This document shows positions 1 through 6,946 of a stretch of 20,269 nt of DNA, piece after piece. The stretch is from Candidatus Uhrbacteria bacterium. Its GTDB lineage: Bacteria > Patescibacteriota > Patescibacteriia > 2-12-FULL-60-25. Below the pieces are notes generated by a model, which saw only the letters and a list, made by a program, of their open reading frames with translations, had not been told where the DNA came from and did no database searches. The DNA is taken from contig CAIKNB010000136.1 of NCBI GenBank assembly GCA_903828685.1, positions 1 through 20,269 of the forward strand, read 5' to 3'. Made by a program: the position numbers and the translations under genes. Within the stretch, counting starts at the first letter, position 1. Each line of letters starts with the position of its first letter.

Positions 1-1
1 C

Positions 2-463
2 GGCAACCGGCTGCCTCTGGGCATGGTACCCATCGGCATGATGGTCCATTGCGTGGAGCTGGAACCGGGCAAAGGCGGACAGTTGGCGCGCGGCGCCGGC
101 AATTCCATCCAGATATTAGCCGTGGAAGGACGTTTCGCTTCGCTCAAATTGCCTTCAGGTGAAATTCGTAACGTACAAAAGGATTGTTTAGCTACTATCG
201 GTACGGTTTCTAACCCGGATTGGCACTTGGTGCGCTGGGGCAAGGCCGGACGCATGCGCCATCGCGGCATCAAACCCACGGTACGCGGCAAGGTCATGAA
301 CCCGGTGGACCACCCGCACGGCGGCGGCGAAGGCAAGCATCCGATCGGCATGAAATACGCCAAGACCAAATGGGGCAAGCATGCGTTGGGCGTGAAGACG
401 CGCAAGAAGCACCTGACGTCTGACATGCTCATCATGCAGCGCCGTAAGAATAAAAAAGCCTAA
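2..463 (+). CDS. rplB: 50S ribosomal protein L2, C-terminal part (5' end outside window)
   Basis: L2 (uL2) binds 23S rRNA next to the peptidyl-transferase centre and is needed for subunit joining. The open frame runs in from the window edge, so only the C-terminal ~153 residues are present. The frame begins [12 protein letters not shown], which matches the L2 stretch GNxLPLxxIPxG, so the internal ATG codons at 23 and 38 are not starts. Family hallmarks follow: [15 protein letters not shown] (SH3-like domain), then GIKPTVRG and [18 protein letters not shown]. The last contains the conserved histidine of the HPHGGGEG loop that approaches the catalytic centre. The C terminus ends in a Lys/Arg tail. 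Five nucleotides separate its stop from rpsS, the standard S10-cluster order. Identification is firm; total length cannot be judged. Confidence 0.97.
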   Translation, partial: GNRLPLGMVPIGMMVHCVELEPGKGGQLARGAGNSIQILAVEGRFASLKLPSGEIRNVQKDCLATIGTVSNPDWHLVRWGKAGRMRHRGIKPTVRGKVMNPVDHPHGGGEGKHPIGMKYAKTKWGKHALGVKTRKKHLTSDMLIMQRRKNKKA

Positions 464-468
464 TCATT

Positions 469-806
469 ATGTCTCGAAGTCTCAAAAAAGGTCCGTTTAC
501 GGATCCCAAGCTGCTGGCCAAGGTGGCCAAGCTCCGCACTGGCGACAAGACCCCGGTCAAGACCTGGTCGCGCGCCTCAACTATCACGCCTGAGATGGTG
601 GGTTTCATTATCGGCGTACACAACGGCAGGGTGCATATCCCGGTCTCCATCGTGGAAAACATGGTGGGCCACAAACTGGGTGAGTTCGCCTCTACGCGCA
701 AGTTCGTGCGCCACGGCGGCAAGATGCAGAAAGCGCTCGAGACTCCAGCTGGAGCTCCGGCAGCGCTGCTCCGGCAGCAGCGTCTGCTGCGGGAGCTAAG
801 AAATAA
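469..806 (+). CDS. rpsS: 30S ribosomal protein S19, with an apparent 1-nt frameshift in its Ala-rich tail
   Basis: S19 (uS19) sits in the head of the 30S subunit with S13 and contacts tRNA. Residues 1-91 are a complete S19: [10 protein letters not shown] start, [24 protein letters not shown] and [14 protein letters not shown]. As read, the frame does not stop after this core. It runs to 1038, giving 189 aa and a 230-nt overlap with rplV, and the extra residues are an out-of-frame reading of rplV. Near position 765, reading one base earlier gives an Ala-rich tail ending SAAGAKK and a TAA at 804-806, two nucleotides before the rplV ATG. That is the normal spacing in this operon. Restoring one G (gcg-gct instead of gcgct) would give 112 aa. 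I therefore place the gene end at 806. A natural indel or sequence error is likelier than a real 189-aa S19. Confidence 0.9.
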
Positions 807-808
807 AT

Positions 809-1246
809 ATGGAAGTCAAAGCATCACTGCGTCATCTGCGCATGGCGCCTCGCAAGGTCAGGCTGATCATCGACTTGGTCCGCGGTTTGCCCGTGGCCGA
901 AGCCGAGTTGCGCCTCAAATTCAATCAGCGTGCCGCAGCACGCCCCGTGCTCAAGCTCCTGAATTCGGCTGTGGCCAACGCCGAGCACAACTTCAAATTG
1001 GAAAAGTCGTCTTTGCGCATCAAAACCATCACGGCTGACGGCGGTCCGGTGCTCAAACGCATGACGCCTCGCGCCATGGGTTCCGGCACCACGATCCGCA
1101 AGCGCATGTCGCACATCAACATCATCTTGTCGGACGAAAAACCTGTCGCCAAGAAGACGGCCAAAAAGGCACCGCGCGCCGCCAAGCAACCGGAGGTCGC
1201 CGCTAAACCGGCTCGCGCCAAGGCCGCCGCCAAAAACAACGTTTAA
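809..1246 (+). CDS. rplV: 50S ribosomal protein L22
   Basis: L22 (uL22) binds all six 23S rRNA domains, and its beta-hairpin lines the peptide exit tunnel. The family pattern is clear: [18 protein letters not shown] near the N terminus, [19 protein letters not shown] in the middle, and the tunnel hairpin around [20 protein letters not shown]. The protein is 145 aa against about 110 for typical L22. The excess is a C-terminal Lys/Ala/Pro-rich tail (about residues 112-145) of low complexity, a common kind of rRNA-binding extension. The start at 809 lies two nucleotides after the inferred rpsS stop and has no convincing Shine-Dalgarno at normal spacing. Next comes rpsC after 4 nt. Confidence 0.96.
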   Translation: MEVKASLRHLRMAPRKVRLIIDLVRGLPVAEAELRLKFNQRAAARPVLKLLNSAVANAEHNFKLEKSSLRIKTITADGGPVLKRMTPRAMGSGTTIRKRMSHINIILSDEKPVAKKTAKKAPRAAKQPEVAAKPARAKAAAKNNV

Positions 1247-1250
1247 TACT

Positions 1251-2030
1251 ATGGGTCACAAAGTCAATCCCAAATCTTTCCGCATCGGCACGACCACCAC
1301 CTGGCCGTCGCGTTGGTTTGCGCGCAATCAAGTCTATCGGACGCAGCTGCGCGAGGACCTTTCCATCCGCGATTTCTTCAAGCGTGAGCTTAAGGACGCG
1401 GCCGTGAGCCAGGTGACCATCAACCGCTCGCGCGGCGCACTCGAGGTCAACATCTCCACGGCCAAGCCGGGCCTGGTCATCGGCCGTTCCGGTTCGGGCA
1501 TCGAAGACCTCAAAAAGAAATTCCTCAAAAAATTCTTTCCAGGCAAGAAGGTCCAACTGCAGCTCAACGTCTCCGAAATCGCCAAACCCGCCTTGGAGTC
1601 GACCATCGTGGCCCAGCAAGTCATCTCCGAACTCGAGCGTCGCATGCCGTTCCGCCGCGTGCTCAAGATGGCCATCGAACGCGTCAAGAAATCCGGCGCT
1701 TTGGGCGTCAAAATCATGGTCTCAGGCCGCTTGAACGGCGCCGAAATCGCGCGCCGCGAATGGTTGGGCTGGGGCAAGATCCCGCTCACCAACCTGCGCG
1801 CCGACATCGATTATTGCCAAGACAAAGCACAGACCATGGCTGGCGTAATCGGCGTCAAAGTCTGGATTTACCGCGGAGACATCTTTGCCCAGGATCGCTT
1901 GGCCCAATATCAGCCCTCGACCCCGACGCGCGACTCGCGCGGACGCGGGCCCGGACCCGGACCCGGACGCATGGGCGACCGTGGACCGCGCCCCGGCGCA
2001 GATTCGCGCGCTATAGCACCCGCCGCATAA
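1251..2030 (+). CDS. rpsC: 30S ribosomal protein S3
   Basis: S3 (uS3) lies at the mRNA entry channel of the 30S head and helps unwind mRNA. MGHKVNPKSFRIG is the canonical S3 start. A KH type II domain follows with the loop VIGRSGSGIEDLKKKF (GxxG about residues 78-81). The C-terminal S3 domain contains GVKIMVSGRLNGAEIARREW and ends near GVKVWIYRGDIF. From about residue 215 there is a non-family tail rich in Gly, Pro and Arg, including a short GPGPGPGR repeat (about 1946-1970), giving 259 aa in total against 210-230 usually. No Shine-Dalgarno is visible before 1251. The gap to rplP is 4 nt. Confidence 0.96.
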   Translation: MGHKVNPKSFRIGTTTTWPSRWFARNQVYRTQLREDLSIRDFFKRELKDAAVSQVTINRSRGALEVNISTAKPGLVIGRSGSGIEDLKKKFLKKFFPGKKVQLQLNVSEIAKPALESTIVAQQVISELERRMPFRRVLKMAIERVKKSGALGVKIMVSGRLNGAEIARREWLGWGKIPLTNLRADIDYCQDKAQTMAGVIGVKVWIYRGDIFAQDRLAQYQPSTPTRDSRGRGPGPGPGRMGDRGPRPGADSRAIAPAA

Positions 2031-2034
2031 ACAT

Positions 2035-2448
2035 ATGTTGATCCCCAAGAAAGTAAAACATCGCAAGTGGCATAAAGGCCGCGGCCGCATGATCCGCACG
2101 GCAACCGACAAAATCGAGTTGGCTTTCGGCAACTACGGTCTCAAGGCCACCACAGCTGCCTGGGTCAGCTCCCGGCAAATCGAAGCCTGTCGTCGCGTGC
2201 TCACGCGCTACACCAAACGCGGCGGCAAGATTTGGATCCGCATCTTCCCGGACAAACCCATCACCAAAAAAGGTAACGAAGTTCCTATGGGCGCAGGCAA
2301 GGGCGCCGTGGACCACTATGTGGCCCCGGTCCGTCCCGGCACGGTCATGTTCGAGATGGATGGCATCCCAGCGGACAAGGCCAAGGAAGCTCTGGAGCTC
2401 TCGGCCTACAAGCTGCCGTGTAAATCCCGTTATATCACTAAGCAATGA
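2035..2448 (+). CDS. rplP: 50S ribosomal protein L16
   Basis: L16 (uL16) is a late-assembling 50S protein that helps position A-site and P-site tRNA. The 137-aa length is normal. [16 protein letters not shown] is the classic N terminus. The core reads [20 protein letters not shown], followed by [18 protein letters not shown] and [20 protein letters not shown], all in family order. The Arg methylated in some bacteria by YcfD-type oxygenases lies in this last region, but nothing here shows modification. TGA is the stop codon. It is followed by a single T-A dinucleotide and then the rpmC ATG, so the two genes are probably translationally coupled. Confidence 0.97.
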   Translation: MLIPKKVKHRKWHKGRGRMIRTATDKIELAFGNYGLKATTAAWVSSRQIEACRRVLTRYTKRGGKIWIRIFPDKPITKKGNEVPMGAGKGAVDHYVAPVRPGTVMFEMDGIPADKAKEALELSAYKLPCKSRYITKQ

Positions 2449-2449
2449 T

Positions 2450-2650
2450 ATGGAAGCAAAAGAATTAAGGCTCAAAACCCGTGAAGAGCTCGTAGCCCTG
2501 GCTGGCGAGCTTAGCGGTGACGTGCGCGACCTGCGTTCCACAGTGCGCACCCGCCAGACCCGCAACGTGCGTGAACTGCGCCAAAAGAAGCACGATTTGG
2601 CGCGCATCCAGAGCGTGTTGCGTGAAATGGCCCTCAAACCAAAAGTATGA
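2450..2650 (+). CDS. rpmC: 50S ribosomal protein L29
   Basis: L29 (uL29) is a small two-helix protein near the exit tunnel, where SRP and trigger factor dock. The start at 2450 immediately follows the rplP stop and gives 66 aa, the normal size. The same frame is open upstream inside rplP, but that part is not L29-like. The sequence begins MEAKELRLKTREELVALAGE, then has the helical R-rich segment TRQTRNVRELRQKKHDLARI and VLREM, matching the family's (N/R)xxxIRxxrrxIARixTvLrE pattern. Its TGA stop overlaps the rpsQ start as ATGA at 2647-2650, a signature of translational coupling. Confidence 0.94.
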   Translation: MEAKELRLKTREELVALAGELSGDVRDLRSTVRTRQTRNVRELRQKKHDLARIQSVLREMALKPKV

Positions 2651-2916
2651 CCGAACAGACATCCCAACCCAAAGTGCAGCGCCGCCGCCTCCAAGGCACG
2701 GTAGTTTCCGCCAAGATGGCCAAGACCATCGTGGTGCGTATCGACCGTCAGGTGCCGCACAAGAAATACGGCAAGTACTTCACCGTATCCACCAAGCTCA
2801 AGGCGCATGACGAAACAGGCGCAGCCAAGGTCGGAGACGTGATCGAGATCGAGGAAACGCGTCCCTTGTCCAAGGACAAACGCTGGCGTTTCATCGCGCT
2901 CGTTAAGCAGGCCTAA
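2647..2916 (+). CDS. rpsQ: 30S ribosomal protein S17
   Basis: S17 (uS17) is an OB-fold primary 16S rRNA-binding protein needed for early 30S assembly. At 89 aa it has normal length. The family pattern runs [20 protein letters not shown], then [38 protein letters not shown] and the C-terminal FIALVKQA. The start is set by the 4-nt ATGA overlap with rpmC. The gap to rplN is 11 nt, one of the larger ones within the cluster. Confidence 0.96.
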   Translation: MTEQTSQPKVQRRRLQGTVVSAKMAKTIVVRIDRQVPHKKYGKYFTVSTKLKAHDETGAAKVGDVIEIEETRPLSKDKRWRFIALVKQA

Positions 2917-2927
2917 GCCCAAACATT

Positions 2928-3299
2928 ATGGTCCAACATCGCACAATGCTCGTAGTCGCCGACAATACCGGAGCCAAAAAGCTCCAGGTCATTCGGCTGC
3001 ACGGGGGTTATCAGCGGCGCACCTCGGGTCTGGGCGACATCGTGACCTGCGTGGTCAAGGAAGCCGACCCTCGCGGCGTGGTCAAGAAGTCCGACGTGGT
3101 ACATGTCGTGCTGGTACGCATCCACAAGGAGACGCGTCGTCCTGACGGCACCTACGTGCGCTTCGACGACAACGCCGGAGTGGTCATCGATCAGAAATCC
3201 AAGGAACCTAAAGGCACCCGCATCTTCGGCCCGGTGGCGCGCGAATTGCGCACCAAGGGTTTTTCCAAGATCATCTCGCTGGCGCCCGAAGTGGTGTAA
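2928..3299 (+). CDS. rplN: 50S ribosomal protein L14
   Basis: L14 (uL14) lies on the 50S interface, forms an intersubunit bridge, and in many bacteria is the target of the silencing factor RsfS. The length of 123 aa is normal. Diagnostic stretches are [36 protein letters not shown] and [19 protein letters not shown], followed by [19 protein letters not shown] and the terminal SLAPEVV. The start is 2928, preceded by AT-rich sequence without a Shine-Dalgarno. A second ATG at 2946 is internal to the conserved N terminus. rplX follows after 6 nt. Confidence 0.97.
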   Translation: MVQHRTMLVVADNTGAKKLQVIRLHGGYQRRTSGLGDIVTCVVKEADPRGVVKKSDVVHVVLVRIHKETRRPDGTYVRFDDNAGVVIDQKSKEPKGTRIFGPVARELRTKGFSKIISLAPEVV

Positions 3300-3305
3300 A
3301 AACAT

Positions 3306-3575
3306 ATGACGAAACTGCGTATCAAAACAGGCGACACGGTAAAGATCATCACCGGCAAGGACAAAGGCAAGACCGGTAAGGTCATGCAGGTTTTTCCCAA
3401 ACTCAACCGCGTGGTGGTGGAGGGGATCAACATGTCGAAAAAGCATCTGCGCTCGCGGCAATCCGGACAAAAAGGCCAGGTCATCGAATTTTCCATGCCG
3501 CTTAACGCATCCAACGTGATGCCGCTCGATGTCGCCGGCCAGACCGTGCGGCACGATGACAAGCCCAAAGCATAA
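3306..3575 (+). CDS. rplX: 50S ribosomal protein L24
   Basis: L24 (uL24) is an assembly initiator of the 50S subunit. The KOW motif is plain near the N terminus: [20 protein letters not shown], followed by [20 protein letters not shown]. The protein is 89 aa against about 100-105 in many bacteria, so the C-terminal part is short. The distal region contains [12 protein letters not shown], corresponding to the usual ExPIhxSNVM motif. No zinc-type CxxC is present. It sits between rplN and rplE in the standard order, 6 nt from each. Confidence 0.95.
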   Translation: MTKLRIKTGDTVKIITGKDKGKTGKVMQVFPKLNRVVVEGINMSKKHLRSRQSGQKGQVIEFSMPLNASNVMPLDVAGQTVRHDDKPKA

Positions 3576-3581
3576 AAAGTT

Positions 3582-4121
3582 ATGAATCTCAAAGAACGCT
3601 ACCTCAAAGAAATCGCGCCGCAGCTCGAAAAAGAGCTGAAGATCGAGAACGTCATGGGACTGCCGCGCGTTTCGCATATCACCGTGGCCGTAGGCCTTTC
3701 GCCCGGCACCAAGGACGCCAAGATCGAAGAGACGGCCAAAGGCGTGCTGCAACGAATCACCGGCCAAAAGCCTGTAGAGACCAAAGCCAAAAAGTCCATC
3801 TCCAACTTTAAGATCCGCCAAGGCATGGTCGTGGGTTTGCGCGTGACATTGCGCGGCAAACGCATGTGGGACTTCCTGGACAAGCTCTTGAACGTGACTT
3901 TCCCGCGCATCCGCGACTTCCGCGGTTTGAGCCCGAAGTTGATGGATGCCTCCGGCAACGTCTCGATTGGCTTCAAAGAGTTCTTGGCCTTCCCCGAAAT
4001 CCGTCCTGACGAAGTCGAACGCATGCATGGTCTGCAGATCACCATTACAACTACCTCCGGTACCAAAGAGCGGGGCATAAGCCTGCTGAAGCATCTGGGA
4101 TTCCCTTTCTTTAAGGATTAA
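3582..4121 (+). CDS. rplE: 50S ribosomal protein L5
   Basis: L5 (uL5) binds 5S rRNA with L18 in the central protuberance and contacts P-site tRNA. The 179-aa length is standard. Family blocks include [36 protein letters not shown] (normally NxMxVPkixKivvNmGv), [49 protein letters not shown] and [19 protein letters not shown]. The Met at 3582 is the expected start. The stop is followed after 4 nt by rpsN. Confidence 0.96.
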   Translation: MNLKERYLKEIAPQLEKELKIENVMGLPRVSHITVAVGLSPGTKDAKIEETAKGVLQRITGQKPVETKAKKSISNFKIRQGMVVGLRVTLRGKRMWDFLDKLLNVTFPRIRDFRGLSPKLMDASGNVSIGFKEFLAFPEIRPDEVERMHGLQITITTTSGTKERGISLLKHLGFPFFKD

Positions 4122-4125
4122 ACCT

Positions 4126-4311
4126 ATGTCCACCAAAGCTCAATTCAATAAATCCATCACCAAGCCCAAGTTCAGCACCCGCATCACGCGGCGCTGTTGG
4201 CGCTGCGGCCGAAGGCATGGCTTCATCCGGGATTTCGGCATCTGCCGCATCTGTTTCCGCGAGCTGGCTAATCGCGGCGAACTTCCGGGCGTAACCAAGT
4301 CCAGCTGGTAA
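4126..4311 (+). CDS. rpsN: 30S ribosomal protein S14, zinc-binding type
   Basis: S14 (uS14) is a late 30S-head protein. This is the short (61 aa) zinc form (type Z), with four Cys in two CxxC pairs: [10 protein letters not shown] and [13 protein letters not shown], ending GVTKSSW. The longer zinc-free S14 common in proteobacteria is about 100 aa and lacks these pairs. An AAGGA lies about 10 nt upstream, too far to be a good Shine-Dalgarno. The following gap to rpsH is 20 nt and contains an aagctt palindrome of no evident function. Confidence 0.96.
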   Translation: MSTKAQFNKSITKPKFSTRITRRCWRCGRRHGFIRDFGICRICFRELANRGELPGVTKSSW

Positions 4312-4331
4312 ATCATGAAGCTTTATCTTTT

Positions 4332-4724
4332 ATGAACACCGATCCCATCAGCGATTTCCTGACGCGCATACGCAACGCGTATTCCGCCCGGCGCAACAGC
4401 GTGGAGTCTCCGTCTTCGCGTCTCAAGTATGCCGTGGCCAAAATCATGGAGCGTGAAGGCTATTTGAGCTCCGTGACCGAGCGCGCGAACGGTGCCAAGC
4501 GAGAATTGGTACTGGCCTTGAAATACCAGGGCAAAGACCCGGCCGTGCGCAGCATTAAACGCGTGTCCAAGCCGGGCAGACGGGTTTACCACAAAGCCGG
4601 CGAACTGCCCCGCGTGCTTTCGGACATCGGCATCGCCATCGTCTCCACCTCGGCTGGCATCATGACCAACAAGGATGCGCGCCGGCGCAAACTCGGCGGC
4701 GAGATAATCTGCGAAATATACTGA
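4332..4724 (+). CDS. rpsH: 30S ribosomal protein S8
   Basis: S8 (uS8) binds helix 21 of 16S rRNA and in E. coli is the translational repressor of the spc operon. The length of 130 aa is normal. The N terminus reads MNTDPISDFLTRIRNAYSAR (family: DPIaDmLTRIRNA). The C-terminal block is GIAIVSTSAGIMTNKDARRR followed by LGGEIICEIY, the canonical S8 ending. Autogenous regulation of the downstream genes is possible by analogy, but I did not identify an S8-binding hairpin near rplE. A two-nucleotide gap, TGA-T-ATG style, separates it from rplF. Confidence 0.96.
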   Translation: MNTDPISDFLTRIRNAYSARRNSVESPSSRLKYAVAKIMEREGYLSSVTERANGAKRELVLALKYQGKDPAVRSIKRVSKPGRRVYHKAGELPRVLSDIGIAIVSTSAGIMTNKDARRRKLGGEIICEIY

Positions 4725-4725
4725 T

Positions 4726-5277
4726 ATGTCACGCATCGGCAAAAAACCAATCCTTCTGCCCGCGGGCGTCGAAGCCACGATCGGTGCGCACTCGGTCTCG
4801 ATCAAGGGACCTAAGGGCGCGCTCGAAATCGGACTCAACCCGGCGGTCAGCGTAAAGCTGGAGCAAGAACCGCGCGCTTTGGTCGTGGAGGTCAAACATC
4901 CCGAAAACACTAAGGAAAATGCCTTGTGGGGTTTGACGCGCCAGCTCCTGAACAACGCCGTAGAAGGCGTGCAGAAACCTTTCGATAAATCGCTCGAGTT
5001 CGTGGGCGTGGGCTTTAAGGTCGCCGTGGCCGGTAACACACTGAACATCGAGGTAGGATTTTCCCATCCCGTGAAGTTTGAATTGCCCAAAGGCATCGAA
5101 GCCAAGGTGGAAAAGCAGATCCTCACCCTGTCGGGCATCGACAAGCAGCTAGTGGGGGAGATGGCGGCTCAAGTGCGCCGCATCCGTCCGCCCGAACCGT
5201 ATAAGGGCAAGGGCATCAAATACACAACCGAAGTCATCCGCCGCAAAGCCGGTAAGGCCGCGGTCAAGTCAGCCTAA
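4726..5277 (+). CDS. rplF: 50S ribosomal protein L6
   Basis: L6 (uL6) sits at the base of the L7/L12 stalk next to the sarcin-ricin loop. The 183-aa length is typical. MSRIGKKPILLPAGVEATI is the standard start. Two tandem L6 domains follow: the first carries IKGPKGALE, and the second GVGFKVAVAGNTLNIEVGF and SHPV. The C-terminal signature reads RRIRPPEPYKGKGIKYTTEV and ends IRRKAGKAA. The start follows the rpsH stop by one nucleotide. The gap to rplR is 6 nt. Confidence 0.97.
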   Translation: MSRIGKKPILLPAGVEATIGAHSVSIKGPKGALEIGLNPAVSVKLEQEPRALVVEVKHPENTKENALWGLTRQLLNNAVEGVQKPFDKSLEFVGVGFKVAVAGNTLNIEVGFSHPVKFELPKGIEAKVEKQILTLSGIDKQLVGEMAAQVRRIRPPEPYKGKGIKYTTEVIRRKAGKAAVKSA

Positions 5278-5283
5278 ACGCAT

Positions 5284-5643
5284 ATGAAACCGACTAAGCT
5301 CAAAGTGCTCAAACGCCAGCGTCGCATCGTCCGTGTCCGGGCCAAGATTTCCGGTACGGCAGTGCGTCCCCGTTTGGCCGTGCGCCGCACGCTTTCCCAT
5401 ATCTACGCCCAGCTCATCGATGATGTGGCCGGACGCACTTTAGTGGCCGCTGCGGACACCGAAATCAAGTCCAAGGAAAAGCTGAACAAGACCGATCTGG
5501 CCTCGCAGGTGGGCAAATTGGTCGCAGAAAAAGCCAAAGCCAAGAAGATCGAAGCTGCGGTATTCGACCGGCGCGACAAGCAGTACCACGGCCGCATCAA
5601 GGCTCTGGCCGACGGCGCGCGCGAAGGCGGCCTTAAATTCTAA
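5284..5643 (+). CDS. rplR: 50S ribosomal protein L18
   Basis: L18 (uL18) carries 5S rRNA into the central protuberance with L5. It is 119 aa, normal. The pattern includes [34 protein letters not shown], a middle helix with [20 protein letters not shown] and the terminal [19 protein letters not shown], which is the strongest family signature. The start at 5284 has no Shine-Dalgarno but has the local catATG context. rpsE follows after 9 nt. Confidence 0.97.
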   Translation: MKPTKLKVLKRQRRIVRVRAKISGTAVRPRLAVRRTLSHIYAQLIDDVAGRTLVAAADTEIKSKEKLNKTDLASQVGKLVAEKAKAKKIEAAVFDRRDKQYHGRIKALADGAREGGLKF

Positions 5644-5652
5644 ATTTGAATT

Positions 5653-6408
5653 ATGACTGACGAACTCACACCACAATCCGCACCAGCCGAAGCCAAGCCC
5701 GAAGAAGCTAAGGCAGTACCTGAGGCTGCGAAAGCTGCGCCTCAAGCTGCCAAAGTGGCGCCCGTAGCCCCCAGAGGCGGCCAAGGCGGACGCGGCGGTT
5801 TCAATCGCGGCGGCCAAGGCGGACGCGGCGGTTTCAATCGCGGCGGCCAAGGCGGACGCGGCGGACGGCGCGGACCGCCCCGACCAGGTGCTCCCGGCGA
5901 AGTTCCGACTGAATCCGACTACGAGGAAAAGAACTTGGAAATTGCGCGTGTCACGCGCGTGACCAAGGGCGGCAAGCGCATGCGCTTCCGTGCTTTGTCA
6001 GTGATCGGCAACCGCAAAGGACGCGTGGGTTTTGGCTTGGCCAAAGGCTTGGACGTGGCATTGGCCACGGGCAAGGCCACGACACAGGCCCGCAAAGCCC
6101 TCATCACCGTACCGCTCAAGAACGATACCATCCCGCACGCCGTCGAAGCCAAGTTTGCGGCAGCCCGCGTGCTGCTCAAACCCGCGCCTAAAGGCACCGG
6201 CGTCAAAGCCGGCGGTGCAGTGCGCGTCGTGCTCGAATTGGCTGGCGTACCCAATGTAGTCTCCAAGATTTTGGGTTCAGCTAACAAGATCAACAACGTA
6301 AAGGCGACTTTTATCGCGCTCAAGAAGCTGCGCATCCCGCAAAAAGCGGAGAACGCCGAAACAGCCGACGGCTCAGCTAAATCCCAGTCTCCGGAAACCC
6401 GAAACTAG
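5653..6408 (+). CDS. rpsE: 30S ribosomal protein S5 with RGG-repeat N-terminal extension
   Basis: S5 (uS5) is at the mRNA entry site of the 30S subunit and contributes to decoding accuracy. The family core starts around residue 93 (EKNLEIARVTRVTKGGKRMR), followed by FRALSVIGNRKGRVGFGLAK, the IPHAVEAKF segment, and the S5 C-terminal domain with KAGGAVRVVLELAGVPNVVS and KILGSANKINNVKATFIAL. Total length is 251 aa versus about 165 normally. The excess is an N-terminal Ala/Glu/Pro/Lys stretch (residues 1-40), then nearly three copies of GGQGGRGGFNR (about 42-71), then a basic Pro-rich linker. Glycine/arginine repeats of this kind usually mediate flexible RNA contacts, so an rRNA- or mRNA-binding role is a fair inference. 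No rpmD (L30) lies between this gene and rplO. Confidence 0.96.
   Translation: MTDELTPQSAPAEAKPEEAKAVPEAAKAAPQAAKVAPVAPRGGQGGRGGFNRGGQGGRGGFNRGGQGGRGGRRGPPRPGAPGEVPTESDYEEKNLEIARVTRVTKGGKRMRFRALSVIGNRKGRVGFGLAKGLDVALATGKATTQARKALITVPLKNDTIPHAVEAKFAAARVLLKPAPKGTGVKAGGAVRVVLELAGVPNVVSKILGSANKINNVKATFIALKKLRIPQKAENAETADGSAKSQSPETRN
5776..5864 (+). repeat. 33-bp in-frame tandem repeat in rpsE
   Basis: Two exact 33-bp units (5776-5808 and 5809-5841) and a third partial unit of 23 bp (5842-5864) occur head to tail. Each codes for GGQGGRGGFNR, and the period is a multiple of three, so copy-number change would keep the S5 frame. The exact DNA identity between the units points to recent slippage-type duplication. 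Confidence 0.93.
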
Positions 6409-6414
6409 AACCAT

Positions 6415-6888
6415 ATGTCGCTTACTCTCAATACCATCAAACCCAAAGCCGGGTCGCGCACTAAGAGGTTCCGCGTGGGCCGCGGTGAAGGCACGGGCAG
6501 CGGTAAGACCGCAGGCCGCGGTACCAAAGGCCAGCGCGCTCGTTCTGGCGGACGCAACAAGCTCAAGATGAAAGGCGTGCGCGCCATGCTCTTGTCTTTC
6601 CCCAAACTGCGCGGCTTCCGCAGTCGCTACGTCAAAGCCGGTACCGTGAGTTTGGAACGCGCGTCCAAGGTCTTCAGCGCCAAAGAGACCATCGATCTGC
6701 GCGCCTTGAAAGCCAAGAATCTGCTGTCGCGCAATGCTTCTAGCGCCAAGCTGGTGGGCAAGGGCCCGGTGGAAAAGGTCCTTAATTTTTCCGGCATCAA
6801 AGCTTCGGAAACCGCCAAGGCAGCCGTAGAAAAGGCTGGCGGCTCGTTTATCTTGCCCAAGAAGTCAAAGTCGTCCAAAAAACGTTAA
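6415..6888 (+). CDS. rplO: 50S ribosomal protein L15
   Basis: L15 (uL15) is a late-assembly 50S protein with a long basic N-terminal extension that threads into 23S rRNA. The N terminus reads LNTIKPKAGSRTKRFRVGRG, then GEGTGSGKTAGRGTKGQRAR, the classic glycine/basic L15 pattern. The globular C-terminal domain contains VKAGTVSLERASKVF and LVGKGPVEKVLNFSGIKAS, with a Lys/Ser-rich end. The length of 157 aa is close to the usual ~145. It follows rpsE directly after 6 nt, where most bacteria would have rpmD first. A 58-nt gap with an inverted repeat separates it from secY. Confidence 0.96.
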   Translation: MSLTLNTIKPKAGSRTKRFRVGRGEGTGSGKTAGRGTKGQRARSGGRNKLKMKGVRAMLLSFPKLRGFRSRYVKAGTVSLERASKVFSAKETIDLRALKAKNLLSRNASSAKLVGKGPVEKVLNFSGIKASETAKAAVEKAGGSFILPKKSKSSKKR

Positions 6889-6896
6889 TCATGTAA

Positions 6897-6935
6897 CATG
6901 TAGCCAAAGACCGAGACGGGCAAATCGGCTACATG
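6897..6935 (+). promoter_or_regulatory. Inverted repeat (stem-loop) between rplO and secY
   Basis: A perfect 9-bp inverted repeat, catgtagcc (6897-6905) and ggctacatg (6927-6935), encloses a 21-nt loop that itself can form a small ccg/cgg hairpin. The left arm also overlaps a competing short palindrome, catgt-a-acatg (6890-6900), so two alternative folds are possible. No T-run follows, so it is not a standard terminator. It ends 11 nt before the secY ATG and could affect secY translation or mRNA processing. The function is inferred from position only. Confidence 0.5.
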
Positions 6936-6946
6936 ACTAAAAACCT

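Noticed and set aside
755..775. Programmed ribosomal frameshift in rpsS
   Set aside because: No slippery heptamer and no clear downstream structure; the tail is dispensable low-complexity sequence.
469..1038. S19 as a genuine 189-residue protein
   Set aside because: Residues after ~99 are rplV read in another frame; the alternative frame gives a typical Ala/Lys tail and stop just before rplV.
2011..4136. Long antisense open frames (303 and 407 codons) opposite rplP-rplE, and many others opposite real genes
   Set aside because: They mirror well-identified ribosomal genes, show no family features, and arise from high GC and codon bias on the coding strand.
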